From contig JAIELK010000008.1 of assembly GCA_019753175.1 (NCBI GenBank), positions 1-64,000 on the forward strand: a stretch of DNA of 64,000 nt. The letters are read 5' to 3'. A program made the position numbers and the translations under genes. A model generated the notes under the pieces. It was not told the origin of the DNA. It searched no databases and worked only from the letters and a program-made list of their open reading frames with translations. Position 1 is the first letter of the stretch, and each line of letters starts with the position of its first letter. The DNA comes from Hyphomonadaceae bacterium (GTDB lineage: Bacteria; Pseudomonadota; Alphaproteobacteria; Caulobacterales; Aquidulcibacteraceae). Positions 38,865 to 47,579 of the stretch are shown here, in pieces.

Positions 38865-40082
38865 GTGGAGCGGGCAACGGTCTCGGAATGGCGGGCCGGC
38901 TGGCGCGCCGTGGTGGCCGCCGGACTCGGCGTAGCCACCGGCTTGTCCCTGTTCGCCTACGTGGTCAGCCTCTTCATCCGACAATACGCAGCCGAGTTCG
39001 GCTGGACCCGGGGCGACATCGCCGCGACCGCCCTGGCGACTCTTTCGGCCGGATTGCTTGCGCCGCTGATCGGGCGACTAACGGATCGCGTCGGCGTGCG
39101 TCCGATGATCGTGATCTGCACGCTGGGCTACGGCCTGGTGTGCTGCGCGATGGCGGCGCAGACGGGCGACATCCGCGTGTATTACGGCCTCTACTTCCTG
39201 CTCGTTCTGTTCGGGATTGGCACCGGATCGCTCACATGGACGCGCGCGGTGAGCGCCCATTTCGTGCGCACGCGCGGCCTGGCCCTCAGCATCGCGCTGA
39301 CGTTCGTCACCTTCTCCGCCATGGCCATGCCCCCCACCCTTCAGGCCGTGATCGATGCGCACGGGTGGCGCGCGGCTTGGCTTGTGCTCGGCGGGCTTGC
39401 CGTCATCGCCGGCGCCGTCGGACTTCTGCTGCTGGGACCGCAGCCTGTCACCAAAGCCGCACCGGGGGCAGGCGAGATTTCCACGCTTGCGGCCGCCGCG
39501 CGCGTGCCGGCATTCTGGCTCGCCGTGGGCGGGATGTTCCTCATCAACATCCCCTCCGGCGGCATCATGAACCAGATGGCCGCGCTGATCGCCGACAGGG
39601 GATTCAGCAGCGGCGATGCGGCGCAAGTCATGTCGGCTTTTGCGCTTTCGGTATTCTTCGGCCGCTTGATCGCCGGAGTATGCCTCGACCATTTTCCCAC
39701 GGGCGTCGTGGCGTTCGTGTCGATGGCGGCGCCGGCAATCGGCTGCGTGCTGTTGACGGAAGCAGCCGGCGAGGGATTGGTCATCGTCGTCGTCGGTATC
39801 GCGCTTGCGGGGATCAGTCAGGGCGCCGAAGGCGACATCGGCCCTTACGTCGTGGCGCGCCGCTTTGGTCTCGCCGCTTTCAGCGGCATGCTTGGCGCCT
39901 TGAGCGCGGCGACGATCGTGGGCACAGCCGCGGGCGCGCTTCTTTTCGGCAGCGTCCATGACGCGACCGGCGGCTACGACTTGGCTTTATGGATCGGCGC
40001 AGGCGCGTTCCTTGCCGGTGCGACCTGTTATCTGACCGTTGGGGGCGATTCAAACCCAAAGGTCGCATCAGGCTTGGCGTGA
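38865..40082 (+). CDS. MFS transporter
   Basis: A 405-residue protein with 12 predicted membrane helices and the loop 2-3 motif GRLTDRVGVRPM. The pattern (FIRQYAAEFGWTRGDIA near the N-terminus, GWRAAWLVLGGLAV in the middle, QGAEGDIGPYVVARRFG in the C-half) is that of the monocarboxylate/oxalate-formate antiporter group (OFA/MCP-like). The substrate is unknown. The GTG start is preceded by GGGGGG. Confidence 0.88.
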   Translation: MERATVSEWRAGWRAVVAAGLGVATGLSLFAYVVSLFIRQYAAEFGWTRGDIAATALATLSAGLLAPLIGRLTDRVGVRPMIVICTLGYGLVCCAMAAQTGDIRVYYGLYFLLVLFGIGTGSLTWTRAVSAHFVRTRGLALSIALTFVTFSAMAMPPTLQAVIDAHGWRAAWLVLGGLAVIAGAVGLLLLGPQPVTKAAPGAGEISTLAAAARVPAFWLAVGGMFLINIPSGGIMNQMAALIADRGFSSGDAAQVMSAFALSVFFGRLIAGVCLDHFPTGVVAFVSMAAPAIGCVLLTEAAGEGLVIVVVGIALAGISQGAEGDIGPYVVARRFGLAAFSGMLGALSAATIVGTAAGALLFGSVHDATGGYDLALWIGAGAFLAGATCYLTVGGDSNPKVASGLA

Positions 40083-40141
40083 GCGCGAGTCCAGGCGCGC
40101 CGCGGACGCTTCGAACGGCGGACGACCTTTGACCGCACTGA

Positions 40142-40654
40142 TCAGGGATCAATCGGGTATCGCCAGAGCACTAACTTTCGAAACCTTTCGTAAACCCAGA
40201 CGCGCCTGAACCTTGCAGGTGCCTCGTCAATGAGCGGCACCATCACGTGCTTAGCATGGTGAGCAAAATCACCTGGGTAACTTTGGACATCCCCGACGAG
40301 CCAATTCTCGTCGTCATAGTACAGCAATAGTTCCACCGGCTTCCCAAATGTCGCGTAGCTGCTGCCAAGCTTTTTCCGCAGCATCTCGCGCTCTGGAAGC
40401 CTGACACGATAGTTCGACATTGCCACCATCTGCGGGGCGATGCGCAATGCACGGAGCCGGGCGCGCTGCATCTCTTGGTCGAGTAGGCGTCCAAGCTCGA
40501 AGTAAACTTCCTGCTGGCCTAATTCGCAGAGAACATCGGGCTCACCTTGCGGTCGGCACGTCACAGTATTGCTATGAACGCTTAGCCCCGCCGCACCCAC
40601 AAACTCTAAGAAAACAGTTCGTTCATGCTCAGCCTTGGCGGTCAAGGCCACCAC
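40142..40654 (-). CDS. Hypothetical protein downstream of cobS
   Basis: A 170-residue protein starting at GTG 40654, which overlaps the cobS TAG. It shows PDVLCELGQQEVYFELGRLLD and an Arg-rich C-terminus (APARFRRVWVYERFRKLVLW). The DNA is clearly lower in GC than its neighbours, suggesting acquisition. A nuclease-like core is possible because of the D/E residues followed by a beta strand, but no convincing motif is complete. It stands where cobT is usually found. Confidence 0.55.
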   Translation of the reverse strand: MVALTAKAEHERTVFLEFVGAAGLSVHSNTVTCRPQGEPDVLCELGQQEVYFELGRLLDQEMQRARLRALRIAPQMVAMSNYRVRLPEREMLRKKLGSSYATFGKPVELLLYYDDENWLVGDVQSYPGDFAHHAKHVMVPLIDEAPARFRRVWVYERFRKLVLWRYPIDP

Positions 40655-41637
40655 TAAGCCACCTTCACCCGCGTCGCCGCTTCCGGCAAATCGGCACCGA
40701 ACGCGCGCTGGTAGAACTCCGCCACGGTGGGGCGTTCCAACTCATCGCACTTGTTGAGGAACGTCATCCGGAACGCGAGGCCGACGTCGCCGAAGATTTC
40801 CGCGTTTTGCGCCCAGGTGATCACCGTGCGCGGGCTCATCACGGTGGAAATGTCGCCGTTCATGAAGGCGTTGCGGGTCATGTCGGCGACGCGGACCATG
40901 GCCATGATGGTGCGTTTGCCCTCTGGCGTGTTGTAGGTCGGCGCCTTGGCGGTCACGATCTCGGCTTCGACGTCGTGATCGAGATAATTGAGCGTGGCGA
41001 CGATCGACCAACGGTCCATCTGCGCCTGGTTGATCTGCTGCGTGCCGTGGTACAGCCCGCTGGTGTCGCCAAGACCGATCGTGTTGGTGGTCGAGAACAA
41101 GCGGAAGTATGGGTTGGCGGTGATGACGCGGTTCTGATCCAGCAGCGTCAGTTTCCCACTCGCTTCCAGCACGCGCTGGATCACGAACATCACGTCGGGC
41201 CGGCCCGCGTCATATTCGTCGAAGCAGATCGCCACCGGCCGCTGCAGCGCCCAAGGCAACATGCCTTCGCGGAACTCCGTAATCTGCTTGCCCTCTCTCA
41301 GCACAATCGCGTCCTTGCCGACGAGGTCGATGCGGGAAACGTGGCTATCCAGATTGATCCGCACCAGCGGCCAGTTCAGGCGCGCCGCCACCTGCTCGAT
41401 GTGCGTCGACTTGCCGGTGCCGTGATAGCCCTGGATCATCACGCGGCGGTTGAAGGCGAAGCCGGCCAGGATCGCCAAGGTCGTTTGCGGATCGAACCGG
41501 TAGGCGTCGTCGATCTCAGGCACGTACTCTGTCCTGGCCTTGAAGGCGGGAACTTTCATGTCGCTTTCGACGCCAAACTCGCGGGCCGAGACATGGCGGT
41601 CGGGCTTCATGGACAGGAGATCGTCGGCAGTCGTCAT
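40654..41637 (-). CDS. cobS: Aerobic cobaltochelatase subunit CobS
   Basis: A AAA+ ATPase (327 residues) of the aerobic cobaltochelatase CobNST, which inserts cobalt into hydrogenobyrinic acid a,c-diamide. Walker A is [18 protein letters not shown] near residue 75, Walker [10 protein letters not shown], sensor FSTTNTIG. In alphaproteobacteria it is normally followed by cobT; here it is followed by an unrelated gene and no cobT is within the window. The same protein type can also work in other MoxR-like systems, but the family assignment is clear. Confidence 0.93.
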   Translation of the reverse strand: MTTADDLLSMKPDRHVSAREFGVESDMKVPAFKARTEYVPEIDDAYRFDPQTTLAILAGFAFNRRVMIQGYHGTGKSTHIEQVAARLNWPLVRINLDSHVSRIDLVGKDAIVLREGKQITEFREGMLPWALQRPVAICFDEYDAGRPDVMFVIQRVLEASGKLTLLDQNRVITANPYFRLFSTTNTIGLGDTSGLYHGTQQINQAQMDRWSIVATLNYLDHDVEAEIVTAKAPTYNTPEGKRTIMAMVRVADMTRNAFMNGDISTVMSPRTVITWAQNAEIFGDVGLAFRMTFLNKCDELERPTVAEFYQRAFGADLPEAATRVKVA

Positions 41638-41750
41638 TGTCTCTCTTTATGGCCCCGCTTCGGCGTAAGCCAAGGTGTTTGTGCGACTGCACAACGCCGC
41701 AGCGCCGGAAAGGCGGCGAGCGCCGCCCGTAACCCCCGGCAGTGCGCCCG

Positions 41751-42368
41751 CTATGCCAGGCCGGCGGCCTTCAGCGTCTGGTACGCCCTGATCACGCGTT
41801 GCAGGTTGCCCTCCGCGGCACGATCGCCGCCGTTCGAGTCCGGGTGCCAACGCTTCACCAGTTCAGCGTAGCGGGTGCGGATATCGGCGGATGTGGCATT
41901 CTCCTCGAGAGACATGGCGTCCAGCGCCATCGCCTGCAGGCGCGTTAGGCGGCGGCGTTGCGGCGGCGGCGCGGTCGCGGGCTCGGCGCCGAACATGCCG
42001 AACGGATCGACACGATTGCCGGCCTGGAACCCGCGCATCGCGGCCGAATAGCGGTCGAGGCGACCGGAGCGGAAGGTCCAGGTCGGCCGGTGTCCAACCT
42101 CTTCCTTGGCGCGGTAGGCCGCCAGCTCGGCGTCACCCATGCCGGCGAAGTAGTCCCAGCGTTTGTTGTATTCGGCCGCGTGCTCAAGGCAGAAGTGCCA
42201 GAATTGGCCCTCGTGCTCGCGACCTTTCGGCGCGCGATGGCCGCCCGCTCGCGCGCAGCCTATATGGTCGCACGGGCGATCCTCCGGCGCGTGGCGCTGG
42301 GTTTCCGGGTCAGGCTTCTTGACACGGATGTCGACGAACTTCGGTCGGTAATCAAAAACGTCCGACAT
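41751..42368 (-). CDS. DnaJ-domain protein upstream of cobS
   Basis: A 205-residue protein with a C-terminal J domain (residues 145-205) containing the HPD motif in LVKRWHPDSNGGDR. The N-terminal part has CDHIGC, HRAPKGR and FCLEHAAEYNKRWDYF, a conserved Cys/His-containing module of this family (COG2214-like). It likely acts as an Hsp70 co-chaperone. It is typically next to cobS and bolA, as here. Confidence 0.9.
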   Translation of the reverse strand: MSDVFDYRPKFVDIRVKKPDPETQRHAPEDRPCDHIGCARAGGHRAPKGREHEGQFWHFCLEHAAEYNKRWDYFAGMGDAELAAYRAKEEVGHRPTWTFRSGRLDRYSAAMRGFQAGNRVDPFGMFGAEPATAPPPQRRRLTRLQAMALDAMSLEENATSADIRTRYAELVKRWHPDSNGGDRAAEGNLQRVIRAYQTLKAAGLA

Positions 42369-42420
42369 GAGGTCCGCGAGTATGGGCGCCAGAAGTTAAG
42401 CGGACAAGGAATTGACAGAC

Positions 42421-42702
42421 GTGAAAACACAGCTTTCTCGCGCCGAGCGGATAGAAAATGCACTGCGAGAGCGCTTCGCGCCGCTTGACTTCGAGCTGGT
42501 CGACGAGTCGGCCCGCCACGCCGGCCACGCTGGGGCCAGCCCGGGGGGCGAGACCCACTATCGCTTGCGGATGATTTCCAGCGCCTTCTCGGGTCTCAGC
42601 CGTGTTGCGCGTCAACGACTGGTTTACGCCGCTCTTCAACCCGAGTTCGATTCCGGCTTGCATGCGCTGTCGCTGGACCTCAAGACTCCGGACCAGAGCT
42701 AA
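42421..42702 (+). CDS. bolA: BolA family protein
   Basis: A 93-residue protein with the BolA fold: RIENALRERFAPLDFELVDE, GGETHYRLRMISSAFSG (with the conserved His/Cys-loop region) and SRVARQRLVYAAL. BolA proteins partner with monothiol glutaredoxins in iron signalling. The GTG at 42421 is 10 bases after AAGGA; a TTG at 42412 is too close to it. It is divergent from the DnaJ-domain gene. Confidence 0.92.
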   Translation: MKTQLSRAERIENALRERFAPLDFELVDESARHAGHAGASPGGETHYRLRMISSAFSGLSRVARQRLVYAALQPEFDSGLHALSLDLKTPDQS

Positions 42703-42726
42703 GAAGAAAAGGGCTTGCAGCAGACC

Positions 42727-43314
42727 ATGTGGCGGCGGGCAGCGGCTTGGGCGGCGGCGCTTGCGGTTGGCGCGGCGCTTGGCCTCGCGTCGGCGTGGGC
42801 AGCGCTCGCCTTTACGCGCGGCGGGGGCGCGGAAACCTACGGACCATGGTCCCATAACCGCCATGCCGGCTCGGTCGCCGCCGACCCCTACACCCGCGCC
42901 GTCATTGCACGCGAAGGCTTGCTCGCGTTGAGCGCCCGCGAAGCGCTTTATTTCAACTTGGCCGAGGACGAAAGTGGCCGCGCGCTTGACGAAAGCTGTA
43001 TCTATGAACTCAGCGCGCCGCGATTAGCGGCGCGTTGGTGGTCGGTAACGCTGTATGGCGCTGACGACTTCCTGGTGCAGAACACCGACCACGCGCCATC
43101 CATCGATGCTTCGCGGGCGCTCACCAATGCGTCAGGCGGCTGGCGCGCGCGGATTTCGCCGGTGCGCGGCGACGCCGCCAATTGGCTCTCGTCGCGAAAC
43201 GCCGGACGAGGCTTTACGCTGATGCTGCGCATCTACAACCCGGAACAACGTTTCCGGCGCAGCGAAGAGACGCTGCCCGCGCTGACGACCGTCTCATGCG
43301 CGGGACGCGCCTGA
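42727..43314 (+). CDS. DUF1214 domain membrane-anchored protein
   Basis: A 195-residue protein with an N-terminal membrane segment (AAAWAAALAVGAALGLASAWAAL, about 23 residues) and a DUF1214 domain outside (LSAREALYFNLAEDESGRAL, WWSVTLYGADDFLVQN, RGFTLMLRIYNPEQ). It overlaps the following DUF1254 gene through TGATG. Such pairs are common in alphaproteobacteria and their function is unknown. The ATG at 42727 is preferred to the TTG at 42715. Confidence 0.85.
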   Translation: MWRRAAAWAAALAVGAALGLASAWAALAFTRGGGAETYGPWSHNRHAGSVAADPYTRAVIAREGLLALSAREALYFNLAEDESGRALDESCIYELSAPRLAARWWSVTLYGADDFLVQNTDHAPSIDASRALTNASGGWRARISPVRGDAANWLSSRNAGRGFTLMLRIYNPEQRFRRSEETLPALTTVSCAGRA

Positions 43315-43838
43315 TGTCAGGGACGGCGAAATATGTTTGGGCGGCGCTGCTGGTGGCGGTGATTGTGCATCTTGCACTGGTGCACGCGGTTCCGCGCGTG
43401 ATGATGAACACGGCCATTGAACGCATCGGCGGCGAGAGCTTCAACACCTGGCGGCCGGCCCCGCGCGTGACGGCCGAATCGCGCAGCATTCCGCGACCTT
43501 CTCCCGATTTTGCGTATTTTGCTTGCGCCTACGATCTCGGCGACGGGCCGATCAGCATCCGGGTCGCGCCGTGGCCATCTTACTGGTCTTTGTCGCTCTA
43601 CGCCGCCAACAGCGACAATTTCTTCGTCGTCGACGACCGCGAGACTGACTTCGACGCACGCGTCACGCTGATCCGCGCCGGAACGCGCCCGCCTGAGGAT
43701 GCGCCGAACCTCGTCGAAAGCCCAAGCCGGCGGGGCATCGCCTTGATCCGCCGATTGGCGCCCGACGTCGCCAGCCACGCCGCAGCCAATGAGACTGCGC
43801 GCGGCGACATCTGCGCCCCTATGGCGCCGCCGGCGTAA
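43314..43838 (+). CDS. DUF1254 domain membrane-anchored protein
   Basis: A 174-residue protein with an N-terminal membrane segment (YVWAALLVAVIVHLALVHAV) and a DUF1254 domain (FAYFACAYDLGDGPISIRV, WPSYWSLSLYAANSDNFFVVDD). ATG 43314 overlaps the stop of the DUF1214 gene (TGATG), so the two are translated together and may form a complex at the periplasmic face. The 3' end overlaps that of mmcB by 20 bases. Confidence 0.85.
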   Translation: MSGTAKYVWAALLVAVIVHLALVHAVPRVMMNTAIERIGGESFNTWRPAPRVTAESRSIPRPSPDFAYFACAYDLGDGPISIRVAPWPSYWSLSLYAANSDNFFVVDDRETDFDARVTLIRAGTRPPEDAPNLVESPSRRGIALIRRLAPDVASHAAANETARGDICAPMAPPA

Positions 43839-44259
43839 ACAACAGCCGCTGCACGGCAAGCCGCGCGAAAACCAGCGTCACCGCCTTGCGCCGCGCGCCG
43901 GCGAGCAAGCGAGTCGGCGAATCCCGCAATACCGCGCCGCCAAAGCCATCGGCTACCATCAGGCCGACCTCTTCGGGAATGAGATCGATCGGAAACCCTT
44001 CGGGCACCGCGAAAAAGAACCGGTCACAATAGTCCAAGTAGTCGGGCCATTTCTGGTCGACGGCAAAATCCTCGACGCAGGACTTTGTCTCCACGATCCA
44101 GATTTCGCCGTTCGAAGACAAAGCCATCAGGTCAGCGCGGCGTCCGTTCGCGAGCGGCACTTCCAACAGTGGCGAGAGCCCATGATCCCACAATAGCCGC
44201 GTCACCCCGCGCGCCAGCGCAGCGGTGATTTCGGGCCGCGAGTGCGCTTCCTCAGCCAT
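43819..44259 (-). CDS. mmcB: MmcB family DNA repair protein
   Basis: A 146-residue PD-(D/E)xK-type nuclease-fold protein. The catalytic set is RRADLMAL (Asp), then EIWIVETKSCVEDF (Glu-x-Lys) near residue 60. MmcB is a damage-inducible repair protein in Caulobacter, where it is LexA regulated; I see no GTTC-N7-GTTC box in the 110 bases upstream. ATG 44259 is chosen; the upstream frame crosses a terminator. Confidence 0.88.
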   Translation of the reverse strand: MAEEAHSRPEITAALARGVTRLLWDHGLSPLLEVPLANGRRADLMALSSNGEIWIVETKSCVEDFAVDQKWPDYLDYCDRFFFAVPEGFPIDLIPEEVGLMVADGFGGAVLRDSPTRLLAGARRKAVTLVFARLAVQRLLFTPAAP

Positions 44260-44317
44260 GCCTCTGCTTAGCACAGGGACAGCTTCGGGCGCCAAAGCTG
44301 GCGAGCCACAAACAGCA

Positions 44318-44343
44318 ACGCCCCGCTCTCGCGAGCGGGGCGT
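44318..44343 (-). terminator. Hairpin terminator between the diiron protein gene and mmcB
   Basis: A perfect 11-bp stem (ACGCCCCGCTC at 44318-44328 with 44333-44343) and a 4-base loop, 26 bases after the stop of the gene at 44369 on the minus strand. The T run is poor, so termination efficiency is uncertain. Confidence 0.6.
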
Positions 44344-44368
44344 CATCAGTTCGCACGGCCAGGCGAGG

Positions 44369-45529
44369 CTACTCCGCCGCGATCGCCGCCGCTTTCACGC
44401 CCGTCAGCGCGCCGGTGTTGATGCCGAAATTGATGGTCTGCAGATAGCGGATGCCATCTTCGGCGATGGCGTCGCCGACCATCTCATCGCCCTCGGCCTT
44501 GAACTCGTCGAAGTCGACGTACATCGCGTAGAAGGCTTTGGTGCGATCGGTGATGATGCCGGCGTTCCACAGCGTCTTCACCAGCACGCGGAAGATGTTG
44601 GTCGATTCCTTCATGTTCTCGCGGCGGGCTTCGTCGGTCGCGACCGCCTGAAAACCTTCCATCACCTTGTTCGGGTCGAGCCCGAACTGCTCGTAGATCG
44701 CCGTCATCTGGTGCGGCGCAACCAGGTTGAACAGCAGCGTCTGGAAGCAGTGCGCGGCCCAGTTCTCGACGATCTCGTGCTCTTCAGGCGACAGCTTCGG
44801 AATGGTGCGGTCGGCCCAGATCTTCCCGAACTTGTGGTGGAAGGCTTCGTCGGTCATCACCAGCTGGGTCAGCTTCTTCGCCAGCGGATCGTCCCATTCC
44901 TTGAAGATGGTGGCGAAGGCGCCCATGGCGAGGCCCTCGACCAGCATCTGCATGCCGATGATCTTCTTGTACACCTCGGGCGCATGCACGATTTCTTGCA
45001 ACAGACCCGCCAGCACCGTGCCGCACGGCAGCGGCGTGCCCCAGCGGGCGATGATGTACTTGGCGAAGGCGGTGACGTGACGGCCTTCTTCGCGCGTCTG
45101 ATTGGCGGCGTATTCCTGCGCACCCGGGTCGCGCAACACGTGGCAGAGCGAAGCCGACAGGTTCAGCGCCCCCTGCTCACCGTGCAGGATCGAACTCATC
45201 ACCCAGCGGCCAACCTGGCTCTTGAAGCGAATGCGCTCCGCTGGTTTGTCCTTGAAATAGTCGCTGACGTAGTCGGTCAGCAGCGCTGGGACGAGATGAT
45301 CGGGAATGAAATCCACCGCATCGGGATCGAAGTCATCCTTGAAGTCGATGTATTTCTTGTCGAGCGGGTCCCAAAAGTGATCATGCGTCGCCGAGATGAT
45401 CTTGTCGAACGCGGTCGAACGGTTGAGGTGGCGATCGATCGCCAGCATCGCGCCGAAATCGGTGGGCGCCACCGCATCGTAAACTTCGTCCTTGGTGATC
45501 TGGCGGATCGGGGCGGCGGAATCGGCCAT
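44369..45529 (-). CDS. Ferritin-like diiron protein
   Basis: A 386-residue helical protein with two metal-binding pairs: HGEQGALNLS and TREEGRHVTAFAKYI, then IGMQMLVEGLAMGAF and VMTDEAFHHKFGK. This is the carboxylate-bridged diiron layout of ferritin-like oxygenases. The family is not one with a defined substrate known to me; an oxygen-dependent hydroxylation or desaturation is inferred. A perfect FNR/FixK box lies 76-89 bases before the ATG, suggesting control by oxygen. It stands alone in its transcription unit. Confidence 0.8.
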   Translation of the reverse strand: MADSAAPIRQITKDEVYDAVAPTDFGAMLAIDRHLNRSTAFDKIISATHDHFWDPLDKKYIDFKDDFDPDAVDFIPDHLVPALLTDYVSDYFKDKPAERIRFKSQVGRWVMSSILHGEQGALNLSASLCHVLRDPGAQEYAANQTREEGRHVTAFAKYIIARWGTPLPCGTVLAGLLQEIVHAPEVYKKIIGMQMLVEGLAMGAFATIFKEWDDPLAKKLTQLVMTDEAFHHKFGKIWADRTIPKLSPEEHEIVENWAAHCFQTLLFNLVAPHQMTAIYEQFGLDPNKVMEGFQAVATDEARRENMKESTNIFRVLVKTLWNAGIITDRTKAFYAMYVDFDEFKAEGDEMVGDAIAEDGIRYLQTINFGINTGALTGVKAAAIAAE

Positions 45530-45604
45530 CGCGTCGTCTTCTCCCGGTCATGAGGCCCGGCGTCGCGGTCCTCGGTGGTCAGAGCGCGGAAAATAGGCAG
45601 GCTC

Positions 45605-45618
45605 TTGATCCAAATCAA
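45605..45618. promoter_or_regulatory. FNR/FixK-type binding site
   Basis: TTGATCCAAATCAA matches the consensus TTGAT-N4-ATCAA exactly. It is located between the divergent diiron protein gene (start 45529, minus) and the zincin gene (start 45757, plus), nearer to the former. It overlaps the -10 position of a possible minus-strand promoter (TTGACG at 45634-45639), which would fit repression under low oxygen, or may activate from another start. Confidence 0.75.
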
Positions 45619-45756
45619 GGAAAATGACGCCCCCGTCAACTTGAGTGACGGTTTGTTTACAATTTCCGTCAGGGCACGCGCCCAAAACCAGCCGGCGCGC
45701 GAACTCCCCGCGGCGGCCGCTCGATCCTATTTGGGCCCGAGCAGTCGGAGCTAGCC

Positions 45757-46149
45757 GTGACCCATCCCCCTTCGCTTGACGATTTCGACCGCATCGCGCG
45801 CGCCGCGTGGGAGGCGCTGCCCTCCACATTTCGCGAGCTCGCCGGCGACGTGGTCTTTCGCATCGAGGATTTCGCCGACGATGAGGTGCTCGGCGAGATG
45901 GGCATCGAAGACCCGTTCGAACTGTCGGGCCTCTATCACGGCGTCGATCTCACCCAGCGCTCGATCATGGACCCGGCGCCGGGGCAGCCGATGGTGTTTC
46001 TCTATCGCCGCGCCATTCTGGACGAATGGATCGAGCGCGGCGACATCGCGCTCGACCACCTGATCGCGCACATCCTCGTGCACGAGATCGGCCACCATTT
46101 CGGTTTCAGCGACGAGGCGATGGACGCGATCTTGGAGCGCGAGGAATAG
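45757..46149 (+). CDS. Metallopeptidase family protein (minimal zincin)
   Basis: A 130-residue acidic protein with the zincin motif HEIGHHFGFSDEAMD near the C-terminus (HExxH plus a third ligand). It belongs to the minimal MMP-like family found next to unrelated genes in many alphaproteobacteria. No signal peptide, so it is cytoplasmic. The start is GTG 45757 with CGGAG six bases upstream. Substrate unknown. Confidence 0.9.
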   Translation: MTHPPSLDDFDRIARAAWEALPSTFRELAGDVVFRIEDFADDEVLGEMGIEDPFELSGLYHGVDLTQRSIMDPAPGQPMVFLYRRAILDEWIERGDIALDHLIAHILVHEIGHHFGFSDEAMDAILEREE

Positions 46150-46154
46150 GCCAA

Positions 46155-47579
46155 TCAGCTGGCCTGAAACCCGCGTCGCGACATCTCCCCCCACGACTTC
46201 ACGCCGCGCGCCCACTCCCACAACCCGCGCAAGCGCCATAACGAATTGAGCTGGCGATAGCCGAAGTTTTCCACGACGGCGGCAACGGCGAGCGCGGCGA
46301 GATCGCTGCTTTTTGGGTAGCGGCGCAGTTCGGCTTCCTCGATCGCCAACGAACCAACGCTGACAGCGACGCCGAGCGCGAAGGTCACGGCCAGGAAGGC
46401 CAGCAGGTAATCGAGCGAAAGAATGCCAAGCGCCCACATCAACGGCACCAAGACAAAGCCGGCGACTTCCACGACCGGGCCGAGCACGTCGAACAGAAAC
46501 ACCTGCCCCATGCCCAGCATCCCGGCGCGGCCGTATTGCGGGTTCAGAAACATGCGCCGGTGAGTGACGAACGTCTCCAGCGCGCCACGGTGCCAGCGTG
46601 CACGCTGGCGGGCCAGCACCTTGAGCGTCTCCGGCGCTTCGGTCCAACACACGGGTTCAGGCACGAAAGCGATGCGATAGGCGCGCCCGCGTTCGCGGAA
46701 GTGGCGATGCAGGCGCACCACCAGTTCCATGTCCTCGCCGACGGTGTCGCGCTTGTAGCCGCCGATTTCGATCAGCACCGAGCGCCGGAACAGGCCGAAC
46801 GCGCCCGACACGATGGTGAGCGCGCCAACTTTGCTCCAAGCCAGACGCGCCAACAGAAACGCCCGCAGATACTCGATCGATTGCAGCAGCGCCCAGAAGT
46901 TCCGTGGCACGCCGATCCGCACCACGCGCCCGTCCTTGATCACACAGCCATTGGCGATGCGCACGGTGCCGCCGGTGGCGACCACCGCCTGCGGATCCTC
47001 CACGAACGGCTGCACCGCGCGCAGCAGCGCATCCGGCTCCAGCATCGAGTCGGCGTCGATCGAGCAGACGATCGGCGCGCGCGCCATGTTGAGGCCAGCG
47101 TTCAGCGCATCCGCCTTGCCGCCATTGACCTTGTCGACCACCACCAGACGGTCGCTGATCGCCGAGCGATAGATCGCTTCGATGGGCTGGTGCTGCAGCT
47201 GCGTGTCATGCGTGCGCTCTATGAGCTGGAGCGCAAACGCGCGCTTGAGCACCCCCATCGTGTCGTCCGTCGAGCCGTCATTGATGATGATCACCTCAAA
47301 GTCCGGATAGTTGAGCGCCAGCAGCGAGCGCGTGCTGTTCTCGATGGTCGCGGCTTCGTTATAGGCTGGCGCGAGCAGTGCGATCGGCGGCGCGTTCGCC
47401 GCGCTGCGCCGCCACAATGTGCGGACGCGCGGCTCCGGCGGCTCAACCGATAGCGTGCGTTGGGCGATGGCGAGTTGGAGCAGATAGACCAGGTTTTGCA
47501 ACAGACCGACGCCAATCACGATGGCCGCGACCGTCTCGGCGAGCGACGTAATGAAATCGGTGAAAAAGGAACCTGTCAT
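46155..47579 (-). CDS. Membrane glycosyltransferase, family 2
   Basis: A 474-residue processive-type GT2 enzyme. An N-terminal membrane segment is followed by the GT-A domain: LLAPAYNEAATIENS, INDGSTDDTMG, CSIDADSML, TVGEDMELVVRLH and QRARWHRGALETF (the QxxRW motif of polymerising synthases), then four or so C-terminal membrane segments. It resembles hyaluronan/PNAG/cellulose synthases and would assemble a polysaccharide from nucleotide sugars. Its start overlaps the stop of the HEAT-repeat gene. Confidence 0.9.
   Translation of the reverse strand: MTGSFFTDFITSLAETVAAIVIGVGLLQNLVYLLQLAIAQRTLSVEPPEPRVRTLWRRSAANAPPIALLAPAYNEAATIENSTRSLLALNYPDFEVIIINDGSTDDTMGVLKRAFALQLIERTHDTQLQHQPIEAIYRSAISDRLVVVDKVNGGKADALNAGLNMARAPIVCSIDADSMLEPDALLRAVQPFVEDPQAVVATGGTVRIANGCVIKDGRVVRIGVPRNFWALLQSIEYLRAFLLARLAWSKVGALTIVSGAFGLFRRSVLIEIGGYKRDTVGEDMELVVRLHRHFRERGRAYRIAFVPEPVCWTEAPETLKVLARQRARWHRGALETFVTHRRMFLNPQYGRAGMLGMGQVFLFDVLGPVVEVAGFVLVPLMWALGILSLDYLLAFLAVTFALGVAVSVGSLAIEEAELRRYPKSSDLAALAVAAVVENFGYRQLNSLWRLRGLWEWARGVKSWGEMSRRGFQAS

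Noticed and set aside
44260-44368. LexA box upstream of mmcB
   Set aside because: No GTTC-N7-GTTC or GAAC-N7-GAAC was found in the upstream region, although the family is LexA-regulated in Caulobacter.
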